A stretch of DNA of 64,000 nucleotides. Source: Chloroflexota bacterium (GTDB lineage Bacteria > Chloroflexota > Anaerolineae > Aggregatilineales > Phototrophicaceae). A program made the position numbers and the translations under genes. Of the stretch, positions 27,382 through 35,900 are shown piece after piece. The stretch lies in the NCBI GenBank assembly GCA_011523615.1, contig WTGJ01000027.1, positions 230,921-294,920 of the forward strand, in the 5' to 3' direction. Position 1 is the first letter of the stretch. Each line of letters starts with the position of its first letter. The notes under the pieces are model-generated. The model had not been told where the DNA came from and made no database searches. It saw nothing but the letters and a program-made list of their open reading frames with translations.

Positions 27382-29870
27382 CGATGCGCTCCATGATGGA
27401 TGACACTCCCTTCCTGCTGGCATGGCGGAGAGCATCGCCGCGCATTGTACCGTTTTTTGCCGTGATCACCGCCTTCTTGATGGGCATCCCCTTCATCATT
27501 TTGACGGGCGGAAAAGGGGAAATCGGCCAGGGGGTGGCCATCGCCGGCGAAGCCTACAGCGCTTTGATCGAAGGTTCGCTGGGCATTGCCATCAACGATC
27601 AGCTCTCGAAAAATGACTTGTCTGTGGCGGAAGAATTCCTTCGTGTGACGCGCCCGTCTTTGGTCGAAGCCGGCGCACCTTTTACCTACCGTAATTTGCG
27701 CGATGTGCAAAGAAAGATTGGGCGCGTGGTTCAGGTGGGCGAGGAACGATCGCGCAGGTACCTTCGCGTCTACGATACCTATGCGCCAAAATTCGAAGCG
27801 GAAACCGGGGCAGCATTGCAGGGAGAAGCGCTGGAGGAATTGGTCTTTCGCCTGCCCGCGATTGCCCGCCTCACTCCAGAAGGCGTCCTACATTTGCTCC
27901 CCCTATTGGAAGGGGATCAAGAATACCCAGGATTTGGTTGGTTGTTGGATGCAGATTTGCTCAGCAACCGAGAAGCCAGAGATTTGATCCAATCGTACGT
28001 TGCTTATCCAAGCTGGATCGGTGAGTTGCTCGATCATTCGGATCGCTTCGCTGATTTTACGGCTGAAGAAATCGCGGCGATGGCCTCAGCCAATCTGGTC
28101 GACGAAAGTGGCGCCATCTGGGATGCGCTGGTCGAAATGGGCGTGGAAGACCCCGCAGACTGGTTGGAAGAATTCATCCACTCTGCTGCAGCGGATCGCC
28201 AGCTCTCAGGGATGATTCCGGCAAGCGCCCTGTATGAAGAAGCAGAATTGCTTTCCGCCCTGCAGATCATGGACGAAGAAGATGTCTTGTCTCTGCGGCG
28301 CGTGAATCGCCAACGGGCCCTGGCGGCGGCCATTGGTTTGGTGGCAGACTCGCAAGATGCGGCAGACTTGCAAGCGGTGAGTGAAATCGGCGTGCAGCGG
28401 GTGGCCGATTTTCGTGAAGCGCTTTCTTGGTTGGATCAATCAACAGTGTCGAATCTGACTCAGCTGAACGAGCAGCTGAACTTATGGGAACGGATGTATG
28501 ATGAGGAATTGTTAGCGCAATCGGATGCCGCGGGTGAGGCGGTCGACATCCTCGAAAACTTTGATCAGGAACTCGACGCTCTGCTGGCTGAGAGTTTGGT
28601 CGTTCGCCGGCCAGGCTCGCGCGTGATCGTTCATCACGGGGTGCATCGAGCCACGGGGATCATCACGGAAGAAATCAAGGATCGCACTGATCCCAACTTC
28701 GGCGAATCTCGTCCACATGCCTTCTACCTGCGCTTGGGTGGCAGTGCGTTGCTCTTTTTCCCCTTGCAACTGGAAGATATGTTGGTGCGTTCTCTGCCAT
28801 ATATCATCACCGGTCTTGCCGTCGCCTTGAGTTTTAAGGCGGGTATGTTCAACATTGGCGCCGAGGGGCAGCTATATGCTGCTGGAATCTTTGCCGTGTT
28901 CGTCGGTTACAGCCTCCCATTCACCGATCTGCCTGCGATATTGCACCTCCCGCTGATGATGATTGCCGGAATTTTGGGGGGTGCGCTATGGGCAGCGATC
29001 CCGGGTGCGCTCAAAGCCTACACCGGTGCGCATGAAGTGATCACCACCATCATGCTGAATTTCGTCGCCATCCGCATGACGGATTGGCTGATCAAGTTTC
29101 GCGACCCCTGGTTGATGGGAGATCCAACGGCCAGCGTGCCACGAACCCCATACATTGCCCCCTCGGCAGAAATGCCCACTTTGGATCAAATCGCCTTTTA
29201 TTGGATCTTGCTCGCGGCTGTCTTCGTATTCTGGCGCGGCATCCACGGCAAGCTGCAGCAGCTGCGTGAGGAGCCTCGTTTGTTGATTCGCCCCTTCGCC
29301 TACGCGTTGATGGTGCTGGTCGGTGGTTTATTCCTGCAGTGGATCACGGTCAGGGGGAGCCTCCATCTGGGCCTGTTGTTGATGGTCGGTGCGGTCTGGT
29401 TCACCAACGCGTTCTTGGAACAAACCACACCGGGTTTCGAGTTGCGTTCCGTGGGCGCCAACCCACATGGTGCCCGTTATGCTGGCATGAGTGTGAAGAA
29501 AAACATCGTGGTGGCGATGGCGCTGAGTGGCGCATTGGCGGGCCTGGCCGGTGCGATCGAAATTTCCAGCGTGCAGCGCAATCTGCAGCCCGATTACTTC
29601 CTGGGCCTGGGCTTTGAAGCCATCGCCGTCGCCCTCCTGGCGCAGACGAATCCGCGCAACATGATCGCCGCCGGCTTGTTGTGGGGCGGGCTGTGGGCCG
29701 GCCAGGATCTGGTGCAAGCGAGAGCGGGGATATCGCGCGATCTGATCACTGTGGTGAAAGCGCTCATCATCATGTTTGTGGCTGCCGATGCCATCATCCG
29801 CTTCCTGTGGCGCGTTCCCAAACCCACCCTGGAGGAAAAGGAAGCCGCTCTACGGACCAGCGGCTGGTAA
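27378..29870 (+). CDS. BMP-type ABC importer permease with a ~390-residue extracytoplasmic insertion
   Basis: 830 residues, more than twice the usual 350. TM1 is at about 23-44; the family's first outside loop starts normally (GEAYSALIEGSLG, 57-69) and resumes at LEDMLVRSLPYIITGLAVALS (465 on), then FKAGMFNIGAEGQLYAAG and SGALAGLAGAIEIS. Residues about 70-460 are inserted: soluble, strongly acidic, helix-rich, without recognisable motifs. Near residue 640 there is also an extra pair of hydrophobic segments. Paralogues in this window (14.4 and 48.8 kb) lack both. The inserted part should face outward, next to the binding-protein docking site. Frame is intact and codon use looks like the neighbours. 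Confidence 0.9.
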   Translation: MTMRSMMDDTPFLLAWRRASPRIVPFFAVITAFLMGIPFIILTGGKGEIGQGVAIAGEAYSALIEGSLGIAINDQLSKNDLSVAEEFLRVTRPSLVEAGAPFTYRNLRDVQRKIGRVVQVGEERSRRYLRVYDTYAPKFEAETGAALQGEALEELVFRLPAIARLTPEGVLHLLPLLEGDQEYPGFGWLLDADLLSNREARDLIQSYVAYPSWIGELLDHSDRFADFTAEEIAAMASANLVDESGAIWDALVEMGVEDPADWLEEFIHSAAADRQLSGMIPASALYEEAELLSALQIMDEEDVLSLRRVNRQRALAAAIGLVADSQDAADLQAVSEIGVQRVADFREALSWLDQSTVSNLTQLNEQLNLWERMYDEELLAQSDAAGEAVDILENFDQELDALLAESLVVRRPGSRVIVHHGVHRATGIITEEIKDRTDPNFGESRPHAFYLRLGGSALLFFPLQLEDMLVRSLPYIITGLAVALSFKAGMFNIGAEGQLYAAGIFAVFVGYSLPFTDLPAILHLPLMMIAGILGGALWAAIPGALKAYTGAHEVITTIMLNFVAIRMTDWLIKFRDPWLMGDPTASVPRTPYIAPSAEMPTLDQIAFYWILLAAVFVFWRGIHGKLQQLREEPRLLIRPFAYALMVLVGGLFLQWITVRGSLHLGLLLMVGAVWFTNAFLEQTTPGFELRSVGANPHGARYAGMSVKKNIVVAMALSGALAGLAGAIEISSVQRNLQPDYFLGLGFEAIAVALLAQTNPRNMIAAGLLWGGLWAGQDLVQARAGISRDLITVVKALIIMFVAADAIIRFLWRVPKPTLEEKEAALRTSGW

Positions 29871-29898
29871 GGCGGGTAACGTTGAGGACGAATTGCTG

Positions 29899-31206
29899 AT
29901 GTCGGAACGAGCTTTGCAAGAATCAAGCCCCCCCATTTCGCTGTGGAAGCGCTTGCAAAATGGTATGGATAAGCAAAGCATCTTCTCGCTCTTTTTTGCG
30001 TTGGTCGGTTTGTTCATGTTGCTGACGGTCCCCGGGCATCATGCCGACCTCGGACCGGCCGAATTGACCTTTGGCGATCAAAGTGGCGTGGGCAGCATTG
30101 CCGTGCCTACCCTACCCTATGGTCTGGTGATTGCCGCGTTGTATCTCGTCGGTGGCGTCGTCGGATTGCTGCCATGGCACAGGGCTCGTGAGATCAGAGG
30201 GCGCTGGTTGTTGCTCAACGGTGCGCTGATCATCCCCACGGTATTGATCTTGGCTGCGGCCGGAAACAGCATCAATCTCGTGGTGTTCGCCCAGGTGAGC
30301 GTCCGCTCGTCGACTCCCGTCGTCATCGGCGCCCTGGCTGGCATCTGGTGTGAACGATCGGGAGTGATCAATATCGGCATCGAAGGCATGATGCTCACCG
30401 GCGCTGCTTTCGGCTTCATCACCTTAAACTTGATCATGGAAGGTAGCGATCTTCATGTACAACAGGCGGTAACCCTGGGTGTTTTGGTGGCGGTCCTCGC
30501 TGGTGGGCTGATGGCATTGCTGCATGCCTGGTTGTGCATTACGTTTCGTACCGACCAGATCGTCAGTGGGACTGTGATCAACATTCTGGCCATTGGCGTC
30601 ACCAGTTTTTTGCGCCGGGAAGTGTTGTTGAATGCCGATGCCGGCCGAGAGACTCTGCAAAACATCCACATACCCCTTCTTTCAGATGTGCCGATCATCG
30701 GCGAGATCTTCTTTCAAGGGCGGCCGATCTTTTACATGATGTTTGTCCTGCTCATCGCGACGCATGTCATCCTGTATTTCACCCGCTGGGGTTTGCGAAC
30801 CAGGGCCGTGGGTGAAAACCCGCATGCAGCCGACACGCTGGGTATCGATGTGCAACGAAATCGCTGGATCAACGTGTTCATCGGCGGTCTGATCGCTGGA
30901 TTGGCGGGTGCCTGGTTCTCTTTGGAAACGACAGGTAGTTTTTACGACGAAATGACTGCCGGCCGCGGCTTCATCGCGTTGGCCGTGATGATCTTTGGCA
31001 ACTGGACGCCCATCGGCGTGTTCGGTGCGGGATTGTTGTATGGCTTTTCCGATGCCCTGGGCTTCCGCTTCCAGACCTTGGACGTCGCCGTACCCTCGCA
31101 ATTCTTGCAAATGGTGCCTTATGTTATCACGCTAGTCGTCATTTCTGGATTGGTGGGTCGCGTCTTCCCGCCTGCAGCCGGTGGGAAGCCTTTCGTCAAG
31201 GAATGA
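29899..31206 (+). CDS. BMP-type ABC importer permease (YufQ-like) with extended N-terminus
   Basis: 435 residues from ATG 29899 (MSERALQESSPP), 28 bp after the previous gene. The conserved part begins near residue 130 (WCERSGVINIGIEGMMLTGAAF) and includes GGLIAGLAGAWFSLE near 330. The first 130 residues add about three hydrophobic segments (LFFALVGLFMLLTV, LPYGLVIAALYLVGGVVGLL, WLLLNGALIIPTVLILAAAG) with a roughly 40-residue outside loop; the paralogues at 13.2 and 49.8 kb start almost directly with the conserved part. Partner of the 830-residue permease, so both membrane subunits of this system are enlarged. Confidence 0.9.
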   Translation: MSERALQESSPPISLWKRLQNGMDKQSIFSLFFALVGLFMLLTVPGHHADLGPAELTFGDQSGVGSIAVPTLPYGLVIAALYLVGGVVGLLPWHRAREIRGRWLLLNGALIIPTVLILAAAGNSINLVVFAQVSVRSSTPVVIGALAGIWCERSGVINIGIEGMMLTGAAFGFITLNLIMEGSDLHVQQAVTLGVLVAVLAGGLMALLHAWLCITFRTDQIVSGTVINILAIGVTSFLRREVLLNADAGRETLQNIHIPLLSDVPIIGEIFFQGRPIFYMMFVLLIATHVILYFTRWGLRTRAVGENPHAADTLGIDVQRNRWINVFIGGLIAGLAGAWFSLETTGSFYDEMTAGRGFIALAVMIFGNWTPIGVFGAGLLYGFSDALGFRFQTLDVAVPSQFLQMVPYVITLVVISGLVGRVFPPAAGGKPFVKE

Positions 31207-31259
31207 GTTTTACCAGGTTATACGAATACTACCTGATTCTTCCTCAGTCAATTTCTCCA

Positions 31260-31480
31260 CCCCACAACAGGTAACGTTACGCATCTGAAGCCACGATCTG
31301 GCCCATTCAAATTCATTGCCCCGTTGAGCTGCAACCTAAACTGATCCTGTCCCGGTTCGACCACCGACACTGAGAATGACATCCACACCATCACCGATGA
31401 AACCATCTGCAGGCGTTGCACTACGGTACGCGTCATAAAACGATCCACTTGACTGCATCGATCCGGTAGTTGATCTGGTG
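31260..31480 (-). pseudogene. decayed fragment of a BMP-family binding-protein gene
   Basis: One minus-strand frame reads PADGFIGDGVDVILSVGG then RTGTGSV, a TAG (31338-31336), and V-A-A-Q-R-G. This lines up with the intact neighbouring BMP protein, AAEGFLGEGADVVFGAGG then NTGSGGI, KAAQLG. No start codon or full domain is present, and similarity fades after the stop. It looks like the remnant of a second, tandem copy of the BMP gene. The match is short, so this is a moderate call. Confidence 0.45.
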
Positions 31481-31481
31481 A

Positions 31482-31509
31482 GAAAAGAGCCCCACAAACG
31501 ATGCGGGGC
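31482..31509 (-). terminator. intrinsic terminator of the BMP gene
   Basis: GCCCC (31509-31505) pairs with GGGGC (31493-31489), extended by weaker pairs (GCA/TGT side), and on the minus strand is followed by TCTTTTCT. It lies 35 bp after the BMP stop. Confidence 0.65.
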
Positions 31510-31544
31510 CCAGGTTTCAGTAGGATGAAAAACAGATTCTGGTC

Positions 31545-32705
31545 TTAAGAATCGTCGTCGTCATCATCCATGTCGTCGTCATCATCCATGTCGCCTTCGT
31601 CATCCATGTCGCCTTCGTCATCCATGTCGTCATCGTCCATGTCGTCGTCCATGTCATCATCCATCATGTCCATATCGAGCAATTCACCGGAGCCGGGGTC
31701 AACGCCGGTCTCGATGCTGCCATCTTTGAGGCCTGCATAGATGGCTTCCAATTCCGCCGTAACTTCTTCGGGCACATCGGAATCATGCGGCGGAGCGAAG
31801 CCCACACCATCGTTTTCTGCGGAGAGCACCCAGATGCCACTGACCCAATCTTCGCCGCCTTCCGCCAGCGCCTTGATGGGCAAGTATGCGCCATTGTCGA
31901 CGCGCTTCATCGCACTGGAAATCAAATTTTCCGCGCCGGGCGTTTCGCCTCTGCCGAAAGTGGTGTAGTACTCATCTTGATCCACCCCGATGACGAGCGC
32001 ACCCAACTGGGCGGCTTTGGTGATGCCTCCTGATCCGGTATTGCCACCGGCACCAAAGACGACATCCGCGCCTTCACCGAGGAAGCCTTCCGCTGCCGCT
32101 GCCCCGCGGTCCGGCGCACCGAAACTATCGATGTAGACCCCCAAAGTCACGATGTCCGGATTGATGTAGCGGGCACCCTGTTCAAAACCATTGCGGAACT
32201 TCACGACAGGCGGAATGTCAATGCCATAAATGCCCGCAACGATGTCGCTTTCCGTCATCATCGCAGCCAACGCACCAGCCAAGAAACCGGATTGGTCTTC
32301 CCGGAAGAGTACACCCAGCAAATTCTCCGGCGCATCGCCATGGAATTGATCAATGCCAATGAAGTACACATCCGGATTGGCATTGGCGTATTCCAATGTG
32401 ACATCGGTCATGAGGAAGCCCACGGTGACGATGACATCGTATCCCTCATCGACACAGGTGGACATATTGGTGTCGTAGTCTGTCGGTGCGGCCGTTTCGA
32501 TGAACGTAGAATCCAGGCCGAATTCTTCTCCGGCTCTGGCGAAGCCGTTGTAGGTGAATTCGTTGAATGTCCCGTCGTTGATGCGACCGATATCCGTCAC
32601 CAAACAGATGGAGTCGATGAGGCTTTCCTGTGCGCCAACGCCTGAGCCACCGACCAAGAGGGTCAGCACCATTAAGGCGGCAGCATAGATCTGGAATCGC
32701 TTCAT
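31545..32705 (-). CDS. BMP-family ABC transporter substrate-binding protein with long Asp/Met-rich tail
   Basis: 386 residues from ATG 32705, which has AAAGGAG 9 nt upstream. Signal peptide MKRFQIYAAALMVLTLLVGG, type I site near GVGA-QE, no lipobox. BMP-fold blocks: TDIGRINDGTFNEFTYNG, PDVYFIGIDQFH, AGALAAMMTESDIVAGIYG, GADVVFGAGGNTGSGG. The last about 45 residues are Asp, Met and a few Glu/Gly. It converges on the importer operon at 25.8-31.2 kb and is the likely binding protein of that system. Ligand unknown; nucleosides are usual in the family, but the adjoining wall-sugar genes make amino sugars worth considering. Confidence 0.9.
   Translation of the reverse strand: MKRFQIYAAALMVLTLLVGGSGVGAQESLIDSICLVTDIGRINDGTFNEFTYNGFARAGEEFGLDSTFIETAAPTDYDTNMSTCVDEGYDVIVTVGFLMTDVTLEYANANPDVYFIGIDQFHGDAPENLLGVLFREDQSGFLAGALAAMMTESDIVAGIYGIDIPPVVKFRNGFEQGARYINPDIVTLGVYIDSFGAPDRGAAAAEGFLGEGADVVFGAGGNTGSGGITKAAQLGALVIGVDQDEYYTTFGRGETPGAENLISSAMKRVDNGAYLPIKALAEGGEDWVSGIWVLSAENDGVGFAPPHDSDVPEEVTAELEAIYAGLKDGSIETGVDPGSGELLDMDMMDDDMDDDMDDDDMDDEGDMDDEGDMDDDDDMDDDDDDS
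31548..31678 (-). repeat. low-complexity in-frame tract encoding the Asp/Met tail
   Basis: About 130 nt of GAT/GAC and ATG codons in 12-18 nt units, including two identical adjacent 18-nt units coding for D-E-G-D-M-D. Such a tract is prone to slippage but keeps frame here. Confidence 0.85.
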
Positions 32706-32823
32706 GGTGAAGTTCTCCTTTACCTTTGAACAACTGGGATAATGATACCACGCCGCAAGGAGAAAAAACCACAAACTCGCCGCTGAAGGAGGAATTGGGC
32801 TATGATGGAGCCTGAGCGGATTG

Positions 32824-32846
32824 ATTCAGTGAATCCTTTGTACAAT
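32824..32846 (+). promoter_or_regulatory. gltB promoter -10 with adjoining palindrome (candidate operator)
   Basis: -10 TACAAT at 32841-32846. Directly upstream, where the spacer would be, is the perfect 6+1+6 palindrome GATTCA-G-TGAATC (32824-32836). No good -35 is present at 17 nt. The placement suggests a regulator that competes with, or replaces, -35 recognition. It is 79 nt before the TTG start. Confidence 0.5.
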
Positions 32847-32924
32847 TCATCCAAAGAAAGAACGATGCATTTCTGCTGGAAATTCAGCCGTTAGCGGGTA
32901 ATCTTAACTTAGGGGTAATTTTAA

Positions 32925-35900
32925 TTGACGGATATAAACCAGCATAGGGCAGCAATGAACGGTGGAATGCGGCTGCATCGAGAAGATTGGCGCGAACGGG
33001 ATGCCTGTGCCTTGCTCTGTGCCGTGAGAAAAGGGGGCCGCCCGACCCATGGCACCATCAAGCGCACCATTGAAGCTCTGGCTCGGATGGGCCACCGCAC
33101 GGGCTTTGTCGAAGGGAGCGGGGATGGCGCGGGCATCTTAACCGACATCCCGCGGCAACTCTGGGCGCGCAAAATTTCCAGCACCGGCCTGCGCAGTTCC
33201 ATCGCCACTCATGCCGGTTTTTGGGTGGCGCACATCATGGTTCCCTATCACCAAAGGGGCCAGGAAGAGAGCATCCTGGCGGGCATCAGCGAGACGATGA
33301 ATGAAGCAGGCCTGGATGTGCTCTACGAATCTCGTGGTGAGGTCAACAACGCGGTGTTGGGCCCCGTTGCCCGGACCACCGAGCCGCAGTTCTGGCAACT
33401 GGCCGGCTTGCCCGGGCAAATCCCCTTGCATCAGCTGGATGCGCAGATCTTCCACCTCCGAACCGTATTGGAAAAGAATTTTGGCGTTCACTTCGCTTCT
33501 TTTTCTTCCAATACAGTGGTCTACAAAGTGCAGGGATCGATCGAAATCCTGCGCCGATATTACACAGAATTGCGTCAGCCGGATTACGACTCCATCGTTG
33601 CGATGGTTCACGCTCGCTACAGCACGAATACGGAACCCCGCTTTGAGCGCGTACAACCTTTCGGCTTGTTGGGTCACAATGGCGAGTTCAATACCATCTC
33701 CCGTTTTCGATTGGAAGCAGAGATGTTGGGGATCGAACTGGATGAAGCCAATTCTGATTCGCAGGATGTCGATCGCGTGTTGGAAGCGATCTGTGTGAAT
33801 TACGATGTGGACCTCATCGAAGCGATGGAATACATCTTCCCTCCTTTTGAGCATGATCTCATCCAAAATGTAAGCGAAGTGCAGCAAATCTATCGGACCA
33901 TGCGCCAGCGCTTTGGCCCATTTGCACAAGGACCCGCTTCCATTGCTGCGCGCCTGGGCGATACCTGTGTATTCAGTGTGGATGCTTTGGGGCTGCGTCC
34001 GTTGTGGTTTGGTGAGACGGAAAAGGAGTATTTCGCCAGCTCTGAACGAGGTGTCTACTTCGTGGATAGCTTTGTCAGCAGCCCCCGCCCCCTGGCACCC
34101 GGCGAAAAGGTGGCACTGAGAATCAATCCGGGCAGCGGTTTGGAGGTCTTGAATTACACCGATATCCAGCGCCATGTCCTGGAGCGCGAACGGATGCGGT
34201 CGATGTCCAGCTGGCTGGGCAATAAAAACCATCGTGCCAATGGCCCAGAAATGGTCCCCACCCATTTTGCGGGTGGTTTTGATGTCGGCGTGGGTAGTGC
34301 AGCCATCCCTCAGGTTGAAGCTGGGATCGTGGAATCCGATGCGGAAATGGAAGAACTCTCACCCGAAAAGGAGACGGAGATCGTCTTTCCCTGGCAGCAG
34401 CAGCCCTCACCTTCACACACTGTCGCCCTCGCCGCTTTGGGTTGGGAACGATTTCATGTGAATTTCCTGCAAGACATCGGTCAATCTCGCAAGGAACAAA
34501 TTGGTTCATTGGGATGGGATGGCCCCCTGGCGGCTATGGCAGATACCCGCATGAATCTGGCGAATTACTTCAAGGAGACCGTGGCGGTTGTGACCAACCC
34601 GGCCATTGACCGGGAGCGAGAACAAGCGCAGTTTTCTACGCGGATGTGGGTTGGTCCGCGACCGGATTTCAACGCAGAAAAAGGGGACGGCCCGCTGATT
34701 TCCATCGACTCGCCTTTGCTCCCCGGTGGTTTGGAAGAGTTGGGCAGTCCGCAAGCCATGCGAGATTTGGCGGGTCAATTCGGTACGCGAACGCTGGAAG
34801 ACTTGATCCATGAATTTGGTTCCCAAGCTCGGCTCTTCTCCATCACAGCCGGTCCGGAAGAATCCATTGCCGAGGCTGTGATCCGCTTGCGCGAAGAGGC
34901 GGTGAATGCCGTCCGCGCTGGTTGCACCTTGATCGTGTTGGACGATAGCGAATTGTATAGCGGCGACCGTCTCTGGTTGGACCCGCTGTTGGCCGTCTCT
35001 GCCATCGACCAGGCCTTGCGCCAATCGCCGGACGAACGCAACCTGCGGCGCCGCGTCGGTATCGTGGTGAGATCCGGCGCCTTGCGTGATTTGCATGACC
35101 TTGTCTTGTGCGTCGCTCTGGGTGCTACGGCGGTCCAACCCTATCAAATGTATGCCGTGGCTTTGGGCCTTTCGCCGCGCCGGCCCAAAATTTTGCCCAC
35201 CGATGAAGAAAAGCAAACGATGATGCGCTTGACGCTCAAAGTCTTGCGCGAAGGGATGGAAAAAGTCATTTCCACCATCGGCTGCCATGAGTTGCGCGGC
35301 TATGGCCATTCATTCAGCTCCATCGGTTTGACGGATGAAGTCGCGGCTTACTTTGGCACCCCGAATTATTTTGGTTCCTCAGAAAGAGGATTGAGCTGGG
35401 CACAGTTGCAGGCCGATGCGGAGCTGCGTGCGGCAGAGTTGCGCGGTGAAGAACGTGCGCGCCTGAGCAATGCCAACCGCTTTTACCCGAAAATTTGGAA
35501 GAAAATGGAAGCGGTCGCCCACGGTGAACTCTCTCTCGAAGATTACACCGAACAGTTGCTGAACTTGGAAGACGGGATGCCGGTCGCGTTGCGGCACATC
35601 ATCGGTTTTCGGGAAGCGGAAGAAACGATCCCACCTGAAGAAGTGGATATCAGCATCGGGGAGCACCGTATGCCGGCAGTCATCGGCGCGATGTCCTTCG
35701 GTTCGCAGGGGGAATTGGCCTACCGAGCGTATGCCGAAGCGGCGGCGCGTGGCGAATTCTTGTGCATCAATGGCGAAGGTGGGGAACTGCCCATCGTGAT
35801 GGGGAAATACCCCAAATATCGCGGCAACCAGGTCGCATCCGGTCGCTTTGGCGTCAACATTGAGTTCTTGAATTCTTGCCATTTCCTTGAGATCAAAATT

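Larger units (their letters stand above)
31207..31544. other. 338-bp intergenic stretch between converging importer genes
   Basis: No intact gene. On the minus strand it holds a degenerate fragment resembling a BMP binding protein (about 31260-31480) and the terminator of the intact BMP gene (31482-31509). No RNA gene is apparent. Confidence 0.7.

Noticed and set aside
31548..31678. Short direct repeats as a CRISPR or tandem-repeat locus
   Set aside because: The units are in-frame Asp/Met codons at the end of a gene; there are no spacers and no unit of constant length.
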